Origin: JAJZJT01 sp964610905 | GTDB lineage: Bacteria; Actinomycetota; Acidimicrobiia; Acidimicrobiales; RAAP-2 | Assembly: GCA_964610905.1 (NCBI GenBank) | Contig: CAZSYT010000004.1 | Coordinates: forward strand, 1-64,000 | Direction of reading: 5' to 3' | Length of the DNA stretch: 64,000 nt | Shown here: one piece after another, positions 50,695-58,485 of the stretch | How positions within the stretch are numbered: position 1 is the first letter of the stretch | Layout: each line of letters begins with the position of its first letter | Notes under the pieces: model-generated | The model's input: the letters and a program-made list of their open reading frames with translations, nothing else | What the model was told of the DNA's origin: nothing | Databases searched by the model: none | Program-made: the position numbers and the translations under genes

Positions 50695-51101
50695 CGCAGC
50701 TGTTGGATGCGGACCAGGTTGCCGGCCGGGTCGCGCAAGGCGCAGTCGCGGACCCCGTAGGGCTGCTCGACGGGCTCTTGGACGACCTCGGCACCGCTCG
50801 CCTGCACCTGCTCGAACGTGCCGTCGAGGTCCCTCGTGGCCAGCATGATCCAGCCGTAGGTGCCCTTGGCCATCATCTCCATGATGGTCCGGCGTTCGTC
50901 GTCGGTGATGCCGGGGTCGACGGCCGGCGGAGCCAGCAGGATCGACGTGCCCGGCTGGTCGACCGGGCCGACCGTGATCCAGCGCATCGTCCCCGACCCG
51001 ACGTCGGTGCGGACCTCGAAGCCGAGGGCGTCGCGGTAGAAGGCGAGCGACGCCTCGGGGTCGGTGTGCGGGAGCGGGGTCGTGTGGATGCTCAGTTCCA
51101 T
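50691..51101 (-). CDS. VOC-superfamily (glyoxalase/bleomycin-resistance-like) protein
   Basis: This 136-residue protein has the paired beta-alpha-beta-beta-beta modules of the vicinal-oxygen-chelate fold: HTDPEASLAFYRDALGFEVRTDVG at the start and YGVRDCALRDPAGNLVRIQQLR at the end. A Gln stands where metal ligands often occur. Enzymatic activity is unknown. The ATG at 51101 gives a canonical length; longer starts run over the AraC gene. Middle gene of a three-gene operon. Confidence 0.88.
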   Translation of the reverse strand: MELSIHTTPLPHTDPEASLAFYRDALGFEVRTDVGSGTMRWITVGPVDQPGTSILLAPPAVDPGITDDERRTIMEMMAKGTYGWIMLATRDLDGTFEQVQASGAEVVQEPVEQPYGVRDCALRDPAGNLVRIQQLR

Positions 51102-51106
51102 GTGGC

Positions 51107-51568
51107 TCACGCTACGACGGGCTCGGGGGAGCGCGCTTCTCGGTTCCTGATCGGTCTGGTCACCTGCTTCGCCAGGCACGGCGGCATCCCCACCGGGACG
51201 CCAGCAGCCTGGCCCCGGTAGACGCTCGGCGGCATGCCGACCAGCTCCGCGAAGCGGGTGCTGAAGGTGCCCAACGAGGCACACCCGACCGCGAAGCAGA
51301 CCTCGGTCACGGTCAGGTCGCCACGTCCGAGCAGCGCCATCGCACGCTCGACCCGTCGCGTCATCAGGTAGCTGTACGGCGGCTCGCCGTAGGCGGTCCG
51401 GAACTGGCGGCTGAAGTGCCCCGCCGACATGTGGGCCTCACGGGCGAGCAGCTCGACGTTGAGCGGCCGTGCGTACTCGCGGTCGATCCGGTCGCGGGCG
51501 AGCCGGAGCAGTGCGAGGTCGCGCAGGTGCTCCGTCGTGCCGCGTCTCGTCGTCACTCGCACGAGCAT
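51107..51568 (-). CDS. AraC-family regulator (DNA-binding domain only)
   Basis: This 153-residue protein is made almost entirely of the AraC/XylS double helix-turn-helix: NVELLAREAHMSAGHFSRQFRTAYGEPPYSYLMTRRVERA and LTVTEVCFAVGCASLGTFSTRFAELVGMPPSVYRG. There is no effector-binding domain, as in SoxS-like regulators. It is first in the operon with VOC and DUF1801 genes, 5 nt before the VOC ATG, and probably activates it. Confidence 0.92.
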   Translation of the reverse strand: MLVRVTTRRGTTEHLRDLALLRLARDRIDREYARPLNVELLAREAHMSAGHFSRQFRTAYGEPPYSYLMTRRVERAMALLGRGDLTVTEVCFAVGCASLGTFSTRFAELVGMPPSVYRGQAAGVPVGMPPCLAKQVTRPIRNREARSPEPVVA

Positions 51569-51619
51569 GCCAGGTCGCGCCAGAGGCCCGGGGCGGCGCT
51601 GCCCGCACGAGCCCGGTGG

Positions 51620-52135
51620 CTACCAGCGGCCCCGGTGGACGACCTCGTCGAACGGGCGACGGTCGGGGCGGGCGATCGGCGTGAGGGCCCGGTCGGCCGG
51701 GTAGCCCAGGGCCAGCATGTAGGCGCAGATCCGGTCCTCGGGAATGCCGAGGATGCGCCGGCAGGCGTCCTGGTCGCCGATGGCAGAGTGGCCCGAGCCG
51801 ATCCCCAGGTCGGCGGCGGCCAACAGCATCGCCATGGTCGCCTGGCCGAGGTCGTACTGGTCCAGGGTCCGGTAGCGCTCTTCCTCCGGCTGGCGGAGGG
51901 TCAGCACCACCGCGGCGGCAGCTCCGGCGAGGTGCCGTGCTCCCGCCCAGACGGTGGTCAGCTCCTGCAGCGTCGCGGCGTCGGTCACGACGACGAAGTC
52001 CCACGGCTGCCGGTTCGACGCCGACGGCGATCGCCGGCCTGCTTCGAGGACCCGGTCGAGGTCGCCTCCCGCGATGGCCCGGTCGTCGTAGGAGCGGACG
52101 TTGCGCCGCGCCCTGATGGCGTCCCACGTCTCCAC
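51620..52135 (-). CDS. Nitroreductase-family protein
   Basis: This 171-residue FMN-binding oxidoreductase has WDAIRARRNVRSYDDRAI (FMN contacts), ASNRQPWDFVVV and DLGQATMAMLLAAADLGIGSGHSAI, and ends RRPFDEVVHRGRW. It is closely similar in its ending to the 45732-46331 paralog. The GTG at 52135 lies 6 nt after TAGCCT, so the mRNA should be leaderless. Substrate unknown. Confidence 0.88.
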   Translation of the reverse strand: METWDAIRARRNVRSYDDRAIAGGDLDRVLEAGRRSPSASNRQPWDFVVVTDAATLQELTTVWAGARHLAGAAAAVVLTLRQPEEERYRTLDQYDLGQATMAMLLAAADLGIGSGHSAIGDQDACRRILGIPEDRICAYMLALGYPADRALTPIARPDRRPFDEVVHRGRW

Positions 52136-52141
52136 GGTCCC

Positions 52142-52147
52142 AGGCTA
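52142..52147 (-). promoter_or_regulatory. Leaderless -10 of the nitroreductase gene
   Basis: TAGCCT on the minus strand ends 6 nt before the GTG start. Confidence 0.5.
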
Positions 52148-52452
52148 CGGGGCGACGTCGTCGGGCGCGTTCGGGGAGCTGGGCGCCGCCTGGCGGCTGC
52201 CGTCCCGGCGCACGGACGCCCGTGTGCGACCGAACGTGCGTCCCCGGCGTGTCCCCGGCAGGGCGCCCGAGGCGCCGCCTCGGGGGACCGGCCCGTCGTG
52301 GCCTCGCCCGAGCCGACGGCCAGCGGGTCGCCGGGGCTGTCACCCGGCGCGCGGACACGACGCGTGCAGCGCGGCGAGCTCGCCGGCAAGGTGCCGGGCA
52401 AGCCCGAAGGCGACGGTGGTCCCGATCCGTCTCGACCGACCTCGGAGGTGCC
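52148..52452. other. Intergenic stretch without recognised gene
   Basis: About 305 bp between two divergent genes. The plus frame stays open from 52222 into the next gene but codes Arg/Gly-rich low-complexity residues, so I read it as untranslated. No dyad, RNA gene or clear promoter for the rightward gene was seen. Confidence 0.5.
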
Positions 52453-53235
52453 GTGCTCCCGAACCCCGCCCCGCGCTCCACTCCAGCACCGGCATCGTCG
52501 ACCGCCCGGCCCGACGATGCGACCGCCCGGCCCGACGATGCGACCGCCCGGCCCGTGCCCGCCGTCCTGCAGGTGACCCCGTGGCACGACCCGGTGGTCG
52601 ACGCCCACGGGATGCACCCGTGCTCGCGCTACGTCGAGCTGTACTGGCTCGGCGTGCTCGGCCCGTCGACCACGTGGCTGCTCCGCCGGATCGCCTACGG
52701 CCTCGAGGTCCACGACGCGGGCTTCGCCCTCGACCTGCCCGAGACGGCCCGGTCGCTCGGTCTCGGCGGGCGGCTCGGCCCGAGCTCGCCGTTCCGGCGG
52801 GCCCTGCGGCGGCTGGTCACCTTCGAGCTGGCACGTCCTCACGGCCTCGACGGGCTCGCCGTACGGACCTGCGTTCCACCCCTCCCCCTCCGCCATCTCC
52901 AGCGCCTCCCGGCGTCCCTGCAACGGAGCCACCAGCGCTTCCTCGAGGAGCAGCAGCTCCCCGACGCCGAGCGCACACGGCGCCGTGCCAAGCGGTTGGC
53001 GACCGGCCTGGCCGCCTCGGGGAACGACGCCCCGGCCATCGAAGCGACGCTCGCCCGGTGGCAGTTCCACCCGGCCGTCGCCTACCAGGTCGCCCGTGAC
53101 GTCCTCGGTCACCGCGAGGCCACCGCGGCGCCACTGCCCCCGCCCGCACCGCTGCGACCTGGGTCGGGCCACCGCCCGGCCGAGCACGGAGCAGTGCCGC
53201 CCTCGCCGCGGCGCGTCCCGCCTGCACCTCGCTAG
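52453..53235 (+). CDS. Conserved actinobacterial hypothetical protein
   Basis: This protein of about 260 residues has a variable N-terminus with TARPDDA repeats. A recognisable conserved core follows: VTPWHDPVVDAHGMHPCSRYVELYWLGVLGPSTTWLLRRIAYGL, then DLPETARSLGLGGRLG and SPFRRALRRLVTFELA. The core looks like helix-rich DNA-associated or regulatory proteins that I recall as uncharacterised in actinobacteria. No enzyme motif or membrane segment is present. The GTG at 52453 is a provisional start. The C-terminal 40 residues are Pro-rich. Confidence 0.65.
   Translation: MLPNPAPRSTPAPASSTARPDDATARPDDATARPVPAVLQVTPWHDPVVDAHGMHPCSRYVELYWLGVLGPSTTWLLRRIAYGLEVHDAGFALDLPETARSLGLGGRLGPSSPFRRALRRLVTFELARPHGLDGLAVRTCVPPLPLRHLQRLPASLQRSHQRFLEEQQLPDAERTRRRAKRLATGLAASGNDAPAIEATLARWQFHPAVAYQVARDVLGHREATAAPLPPPAPLRPGSGHRPAEHGAVPPSPRRVPPAPR
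52500..52554 (+). repeat. 21-bp tandem repeat (TARPDDA)
   Basis: Two and a half copies of a 21-bp unit lie in frame in the N-terminus of the hypothetical protein gene. Confidence 0.8.
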
Positions 53236-53238
53236 CCT
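53233..53238 (+). promoter_or_regulatory. Leaderless -10 of the aldo-keto reductase gene
   Basis: TAGCCT ends 7 nt before the GTG at 53246. Its TAG is also the stop codon of the preceding gene, so the promoter is embedded in the end of that gene. Confidence 0.5.
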
Positions 53239-53245
53239 GGGCGCC

Positions 53246-54217
53246 GTGCAGACGCGCCACCTCGGGTCCCTGCCCGTCTCCGCCATCGGGCTCGGCTGCA
53301 TGGGCATGTCCGAGTTCTACGGGCCGGGCGACGAGGCCGAGTCGATCGCTACCATCCGCCGGGCGCTCGACCTCGGCTGCACCTTCCTCGACACGGCCGA
53401 CATGTACGGCCCCTTCACCAACGAGCGGCTGGTCGGCCGGGCGATCGCCGGCCGGCGCGACGAGGTCGTCCTCGCCACCAAGTTCGGCAACGAGCGCCGC
53501 GAGGACGGGTCGTGGATCGGCGTCAACGGCCGGCCCGAGTACGTGCGCTCGGCTTGCGACGGCTCGCTCGAGCGCCTCGGCGTCGACCACGTCGACCTCT
53601 ACTACCAGCACCGCGTCGACACGACGGTCCCCGTCGAGGAGACCGTAGGCGCCATGGCCGAGCTGGTGGCGGCCGGCAAGGTGCGCCACCTCGGGCTGTC
53701 GGAGGCCTCGCCGGCGACCATCCGGCGAGCGCACGCCGTCCACCCGATCGCCGCCTTGCAGACCGAGTACAGCCTGTTCACCCGCGACGTCGAGACCGAC
53801 ATCCTCCCCACCGTGCGCGAGCTCGGCATCGGGTTCGTCGCCTACAGCCCGCTCGGCCGTGGGCTCCTGACCGGAACGATCAGGGACGTGGGCGACCTCT
53901 CCGAAGGAGACTCGCGCACGCGGCGCTTCCCCCGGTTCGAACCCGGGCACCTCGAGCACAACCTCGCCCTCGTCGCCCAGGTCGAGTCCCTGGCAGCGAG
54001 GAAGGGCTGCACGGCGGGCCAGGTGGCGCTGGCATGGGTCCTCGCCCGGGGTGACGACGTCGTGCCCATCCCGGGGACCAAGCGCCGCACCTACCTCGAG
54101 GAGAACGTCGCCGCCGCCGACGTCACGCTCGGCCCCGAGGACCTCGTCTGGCTCGACGAGCACGTGGGCGCGCCCGAGGGCGACCGCTACGCCGACATGG
54201 GGACGGTCAACCGCTAG
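53246..54217 (+). CDS. Aldo/keto reductase
   Basis: This 323-residue NADPH-dependent TIM-barrel reductase carries the AKR tetrad: Asp and Tyr in FLDTADMYG, Lys in LATKFG and His in LYYQHRVD. YSPLGRGLLTG and the NADP-binding region IPGTKRRTYLEENVAA complete the pattern. It belongs to the pyridoxal-reductase/AKR13-like group of general carbonyl reductases. Convergent with an SDR gene 44 bp downstream. Confidence 0.93.
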   Translation: MQTRHLGSLPVSAIGLGCMGMSEFYGPGDEAESIATIRRALDLGCTFLDTADMYGPFTNERLVGRAIAGRRDEVVLATKFGNERREDGSWIGVNGRPEYVRSACDGSLERLGVDHVDLYYQHRVDTTVPVEETVGAMAELVAAGKVRHLGLSEASPATIRRAHAVHPIAALQTEYSLFTRDVETDILPTVRELGIGFVAYSPLGRGLLTGTIRDVGDLSEGDSRTRRFPRFEPGHLEHNLALVAQVESLAARKGCTAGQVALAWVLARGDDVVPIPGTKRRTYLEENVAAADVTLGPEDLVWLDEHVGAPEGDRYADMGTVNR

Positions 54218-54261
54218 CTCCGGACCCCGAGCGCCGTCAGGCCGAGCGCGGTCGAGGACCC

Positions 54262-55080
54262 CTACGGCCGCCCGTCGGTCGCCCCCGCGCCCGGGTCGGC
54301 GGGGATCCGCCCGGCACGGAACGCCTCCAGCCACTGCGGGAACTCGACGGCCACGATCCGCTGGCCCGTCACGCCGGCGGCCTCGGGCGAGGCCAGGAAG
54401 ACCGCCGGCGGTCCCATCACCGACGCCGGCAGCAGCCGGGCGCGGGCCTCGTCGGGCAGGTCGTCGGGGATCATCCCGGTGGCGGTGGCTCCGCCGGGCA
54501 GCAGGAGGTTGACCGCCACGCCGAAGGGGCGCAGGTCCTCCACCATCACGAGGCTCAGCGACTCGGCCCCGGCCCGCGCCGGCCCGTAGGGGACGAAGCC
54601 GCGCCGGCGCATCGTGGCGTGGTTCATCGACACGTTGACGAAGCGGCCCGAGCCTTGGGCGACGAGGCGCGGCGCGAACGCCCTTGCGACCAAGAAGTAC
54701 CCGGTGAGATCGGTCGCCACCACGTCGACGAACCCCTCGGGGGTCACGTCGAAGAACGGCAAGGGCTGCTCGAAGAAGCGCGGGTTGACGGTCCGCATGC
54801 CGATGCCGGCGTTGTTCACGACGACGTCGACGCCGCCGAGCACGTCGAAGGCCTCCTCGGCCGCCGCCTCGACCGATCCCGGGTCGCGTACGTCGACGGG
54901 AAGGGCGAAGGCGTCGAGCCCGTCCGTACGGCGCCGACCCACCGCCTCGTCGAGCCGGGGGGTCGGCCGGCTGGCGAAGGCGACATGGGCCCCGGCCCAG
55001 AGGAGCGCGTCGGCCATCGCCGCGCCGAGCCCGCTGGTCGCTCCGGTCACTACCGCACGCGTGCCCGTCAGCTCCCCCAC
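54262..55080 (-). CDS. Short-chain dehydrogenase/reductase with Arg in place of catalytic Lys
   Basis: This 272-residue SDR has RAVVTGATSGLGAAMADALLWAGAHVAFASRP and VVNNAGIGMRT. The active-site region NVSMNHATMRRRGFVPYGPARAGAES has Ser and Tyr in place, but the Lys of YxxxK is Arg (codon CGG on the minus strand). Relatives I recall read YGPSKAA. The change may lower or alter activity, or the protein may be a non-catalytic homolog. GTG at 55080 has TAGCGT 7 nt upstream, predicting a leaderless mRNA. Confidence 0.83.
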   Translation of the reverse strand: MGELTGTRAVVTGATSGLGAAMADALLWAGAHVAFASRPTPRLDEAVGRRRTDGLDAFALPVDVRDPGSVEAAAEEAFDVLGGVDVVVNNAGIGMRTVNPRFFEQPLPFFDVTPEGFVDVVATDLTGYFLVARAFAPRLVAQGSGRFVNVSMNHATMRRRGFVPYGPARAGAESLSLVMVEDLRPFGVAVNLLLPGGATATGMIPDDLPDEARARLLPASVMGPPAVFLASPEAAGVTGQRIVAVEFPQWLEAFRAGRIPADPGAGATDGRP

Positions 55081-55087
55081 CGGGCGG

Positions 55088-55093
55088 ACGCTA
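55088..55093 (-). promoter_or_regulatory. Leaderless -10 of the SDR gene
   Basis: TAGCGT on the minus strand ends 7 nt before the GTG start. Confidence 0.45.
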
Positions 55094-55293
55094 CCCCATC
55101 CGACGGCCCGGTCGGCTGTCGGGGGGCGCGCCGTTCGACGCGGCTGTACTGGCACGACGCGGCTCCGTCGGGCCCTGTTGGGCGGTCCGACCCGCCCGGT
55201 GGGCGTGCCGGCAACGGAGGGCTAGGGTCGGCTCCGCCAGCTCGCCACAGCGGTGGTGGAATTGCACTGACAATGAAACAAGGGGGAGCGACC

Positions 55294-57219
55294 GTGACGA
55301 GTGAGGACGCCAGGACGAGCCGGAGTCGCGTGGCGCCGTCGCCCTCGACGGTCGCCGCCAACGCGGCCGTCGCGGCGAGCCTGCCGCTCGACGACCCGGC
55401 CGACTTCGAGCGCGTCGAGCGCGGCCGGATCGCCGGCCTCGACAGCCTCGTCGTCGCCCACGACCACTCCCCCACCCACCGTGTCTGGGACATGGACGCC
55501 TACCGCTTCGTCAGCGGCGACGCGCCCGACACGGTGAACCCGAGCCTCTGGCGTCAGGCGAAGCTGAACAACGTCCACGGGTTGTTCGAGGTCGCCGACC
55601 GCATCTACCAGGTCCGCGGCTACGACATCTCGAACATCACCCTCGTCGCGGGCGAGACGGGGTGGATCGTCATCGACCCGCTCACCTCGACCGAGACGGC
55701 GCGGGCAGCCATGCAGCTCGTCACTGCCCACCTCGGCGAGCGGCCCGTGCAGGCGGTCATCTACACCCACAGTCACGCCGACCACTTCATGGGGGTCCAG
55801 GGCGTCATCTCCCGCGACGAGCTCCGCGAACGGGGCATCCCCATCGTCGCCCCGCTCGGGTTCCTCGAGGCCGCCGTCTTCGAGAACGTCATCGCCGGCA
55901 ACGCCATGCTCCGCCGGGCCGCCTTCATGTACGGCAACCTGCTCGAGCGGGGCCCGGACGGCCAGGTCGACTGCGGGCTCGGCAAGACGGTCCCGGCCGG
56001 GACCACCAGCCTCGTCGCCCCGACCCACCTCGTCGGCTCCACGGGCGAGGAGCTCGTCCTCGACGGGGTCCGCATCGTGTTCCAGTACACGCCGGACGCC
56101 GAGGCCCCCGCCGAGATGACCTTCCACTTCCCCGAGCTGCGCGCCCTGTGCGCCGCCGAGAACTGCACGAGCGTGATGCACAACCTCTACACACTCCGAG
56201 GTGCCGAGGTGCGAGACGCGCTGGCGTGGAGCAAGTACATCAACGAGTCGATCGAGCTCTTCGCGGCCCGCTCCGACGTGCTCTTCGCCAGCCACCACTG
56301 GCCGCGCTTCGGCACGGCGGAGCTCACCCGGTACCTGCGCACCCAGCGAGACACGTACCGGTACCTGCACGACCAGACCATGCGCCTCGCCAACCAGGGC
56401 TTCACGCCCCTCGAGATCGCCGAGCAGGTCGAGCTCCCCCCGACCCTCGCCGCCGAGTTCTCGAACCGCGGCTACTACGGCACGGTGAGCCACAACGTCA
56501 AGGCCGTCTACCAGAAGTACCTCGGCTTCTTCGACGGCCACCCGGCCCACTTGCACCCCCTGCCGCCCGTCGAAGCGGGTGCCCGCTTCGTCGCCTACAT
56601 GGGCGGCTCGGACGCCGTCGTCGAGCGAGCGCGCGCCGACTACGAGGCGGGCGAGTACCGGTGGGTGGCCGAGGTCCTCACCCACGTGGTCTTCGCCGAG
56701 CCCGACAACCTCGCGGCACGCGAGCTGCAGGCCGCCGCCTTCGAGCAGCTGGCGTACGCGGCCGAGTCCGGGCCGTGGCGCAACTTCTACCTGACCGGGG
56801 CGTCGGAGCTGCGCGGCGGGCTCCCTGCGGCCGCTCCCCTGCGACCCGGTGCGCGTGCCGAGGTGGTCGCCGCGCTCAGCGCCGACATGGTCTTCGACCT
56901 CCTCGCCGTCCGGCTCGACGGACCGCGCGCCGACGGCATCGAGCTGGTCGTCAACTGGCGCTTCACCGACACGGGCGAGGAGTGGGCGCTGCGGCTCGAG
57001 CACTGCGCCCTCAACTACGTGCCGCGGCTCGACGGCTCGGCGGGCGTGACCGTCACGTTGGCCCGGACGACGCTCGACGCCATCTTGACCCAGCAGGTGT
57101 CGATGCTCGACGCGCTCGGCGCCGGCGACGTCGTCCTCGACGGCGACGCCGAGCTGCTCGTGACCCTCTTCGGCCTGCTCGAGCTCGCCGAGCCCGCCTT
57201 CGCCGTCACCCTCCCCTGA
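55294..57219 (+). CDS. Alkyl/aryl sulfatase, metallo-beta-lactamase type
   Basis: This 641-residue zinc hydrolase cleaves alkyl sulfates such as dodecyl sulfate (type III sulfatase, SdsA1/BDS1/YjcS family). The binuclear zinc motif THSHADH has ligands at His159, His161, Asp163 and His164. Other family marks are NPSLWRQAKLNNVHGLFEV, the GNLLERG substrate region, ASHHWPRFG, and the C-terminal SCP2-like domain containing RLDGSAGVTVTLARTTLD. No signal peptide is seen, unlike some secreted members. GTG at 55294 has AGGGGGAG 6 nt upstream; an ATG 21 nt earlier is an alternative. A TAGGGT at 55223 may be its -10. Confidence 0.92.
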   Translation: MTSEDARTSRSRVAPSPSTVAANAAVAASLPLDDPADFERVERGRIAGLDSLVVAHDHSPTHRVWDMDAYRFVSGDAPDTVNPSLWRQAKLNNVHGLFEVADRIYQVRGYDISNITLVAGETGWIVIDPLTSTETARAAMQLVTAHLGERPVQAVIYTHSHADHFMGVQGVISRDELRERGIPIVAPLGFLEAAVFENVIAGNAMLRRAAFMYGNLLERGPDGQVDCGLGKTVPAGTTSLVAPTHLVGSTGEELVLDGVRIVFQYTPDAEAPAEMTFHFPELRALCAAENCTSVMHNLYTLRGAEVRDALAWSKYINESIELFAARSDVLFASHHWPRFGTAELTRYLRTQRDTYRYLHDQTMRLANQGFTPLEIAEQVELPPTLAAEFSNRGYYGTVSHNVKAVYQKYLGFFDGHPAHLHPLPPVEAGARFVAYMGGSDAVVERARADYEAGEYRWVAEVLTHVVFAEPDNLAARELQAAAFEQLAYAAESGPWRNFYLTGASELRGGLPAAAPLRPGARAEVVAALSADMVFDLLAVRLDGPRADGIELVVNWRFTDTGEEWALRLEHCALNYVPRLDGSAGVTVTLARTTLDAILTQQVSMLDALGAGDVVLDGDAELLVTLFGLLELAEPAFAVTLP

Positions 57220-58309
57220 TCCCTCGGTCCCCGCAACCGGGCTCCCCGCAACCGGGCTCCCCGCAACCGGGCTCCCCGCAACCGGGCTCCCCGCAACCGG
57301 GGCGCCGACCGGAGGCGCCTTCGCCGGGCGCGGTCCGGCTGCCCGCCGAGGCCAGCCGCTCGGCGAGCGTCGGCGGGCCGTACGGGACGGCGTGTGGAGC
57401 GGGCTCGCGGCGTCGCTCGAGGGCAGCGTTGACCTCGCCGCCGACCAGCACGGCCATCCCCGTCAGGTAGAGCCAGAAGATGAGGATCGCCACGCCGGCG
57501 AAGGCGCCGTAGGTCCGGGCGTAGCTCCCGACGCTCGACGTGTAGACCGAGAAGCCGAGCGACACGACGGCCCACAGCACCGTGCCGAGGACCGCTCCCG
57601 GGCTCACCCACTGCCACCGTCGGAGAGGCCGGTTGGGCGCGAGGTTGTAGAGCAGCGAGAACAGCAGCGTCATCAACGCCAGGGCGACCACCCAGCGCAG
57701 CACCGTCCACGCCACCACGAACAGCGCGCCGCGCACCCCGCCGTGCACGAGCCGGTCGAGCTGCGGACCGAACACCACGAGCGCCGAGGCGGCACCGCCG
57801 AGGACGGCGGCACCGCCGAGCAGTGGCAGGGCGGCGACACGGGTGGCGAGGAACGTGCGGTCGCGGGGCAGCTCGTAGGCCATGTCGAGTCCCTCCTGCA
57901 CCATCACCATGCCCGACGTCGCGCTCCACAGCCCCACGACGGCGGCCACCACGGTGGTCGCCAGGTCGCCAGCCGTCCGGTGGTCGACGTTCGAGATGGC
58001 GGCCGTGAACACCTCGGCTGCACCCGGCGGGAGGGCTCGGGTCACGCCGTGGATGAGGCTCACCACGACGTGGCGCGGGACGGTGACCAAAGAGGCGACA
58101 CCGAGGAGGGCGATCACGACGGGGAAGAGGGCGAGGAACCAGCGGTACGCGAAGGCGCCGGCGGCGACGTTGACCCGGTCGGCTGCCATGTGGACGCGTG
58201 CCGACCGGGCGACGTCGACCCACGCGCCCTCGCCGCGCCACGGCACGCGGACCTTCCGAGGGCCACGCGGTCGGAGGCCGCGCCGGCGTCGGGTCCCTCG
58301 CTCCGGCAC
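57206..58309 (-). CDS. YihY/BrkB (UPF0761) family membrane protein
   Basis: This 367-residue inner-membrane protein has about six helices. Typical YihY segments are NVAAGAFAYRWFLALFPVVIALLGV, LGLWSATSG-like (VGLWSATSGMVMVQEGLD), GAVLGTVLWAVVSLGFSVYTSSVGSYARTYGAFAGVAILIFWLYLTG and GGEVNAAL. The family's function is unclear despite old RNase BN and virulence names. The C-terminus is a run of GCGEP pentapeptides whose DNA lies at the very end, overlapping the convergent alkylsulfatase gene by 14 bp. GTG start with TAGGGT 6 nt upstream. Confidence 0.9.
   Translation of the reverse strand: MPERGTRRRRGLRPRGPRKVRVPWRGEGAWVDVARSARVHMAADRVNVAAGAFAYRWFLALFPVVIALLGVASLVTVPRHVVVSLIHGVTRALPPGAAEVFTAAISNVDHRTAGDLATTVVAAVVGLWSATSGMVMVQEGLDMAYELPRDRTFLATRVAALPLLGGAAVLGGAASALVVFGPQLDRLVHGGVRGALFVVAWTVLRWVVALALMTLLFSLLYNLAPNRPLRRWQWVSPGAVLGTVLWAVVSLGFSVYTSSVGSYARTYGAFAGVAILIFWLYLTGMAVLVGGEVNAALERRREPAPHAVPYGPPTLAERLASAGSRTAPGEGASGRRPGCGEPGCGEPGCGEPGCGEPGCGDRGIRGG
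57228..57302 (-). repeat. 15-bp tandem repeat (GCGEP) at the YihY C-terminus
   Basis: Five nearly identical 15-bp units (TCCCCGCAACCGGGC on the plus strand) code a Cys-Gly-Glu-Pro-rich tail. Each copy adds one cysteine. Confidence 0.9.
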
Positions 58310-58315
58310 GCTGCC

Positions 58316-58321
58316 ACCCTA
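58316..58321 (-). promoter_or_regulatory. Leaderless -10 of the YihY gene
   Basis: TAGGGT on the minus strand ends 6 nt before the GTG start. Confidence 0.5.
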
Positions 58322-58419
58322 GGACGACTTCACGCGCCGACCCGGTCCCGGACCGCCGCGCTCCGGTGCGGAGCCGCAGACGGGCCGTTCGACCCTGGCC
58401 CGTGCGCCCGGGTCGGCCG

Positions 58420-58425
58420 TACGGT
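58420..58425 (+). promoter_or_regulatory. -10 element in front of the GNAT leader ORF
   Basis: TACGGT ends 6 nt before an ATG at 58432 that opens a short leader ORF. It diverges from the YihY promoter about 100 bp away. Confidence 0.45.
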
Positions 58426-58431
58426 CGCCCC

Positions 58432-58485
58432 ATGAGCCGACACGGCACCGACCTCCGGACCCGGCGCGTCGGAGCGCCACGGTGA
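58432..58485 (+). CDS. Predicted 17-residue leader peptide upstream of the GNAT gene
   Basis: An ATG 6 nt after a TACGGT -10 starts a 17-codon ORF, MSRHGTDLRTRRVGAPR. Its TGA (58483-58485) overlaps the GTG of the acetyltransferase-like gene as GTGA. This is the same geometry as the fbiA leader: leaderless start, short Arg-rich peptide, coupled downstream start. No homology evidence; function would be translational coupling or regulation. Confidence 0.38.
   Translation: MSRHGTDLRTRRVGAPR

Noticed and set aside
53233..53238. Aldo-keto reductase starting further upstream inside the hypothetical protein gene
   Set aside because: The longer frame adds Arg/Pro-rich residues without AKR similarity; TAGCCT plus 7 nt to the GTG fits the local promoter rule.
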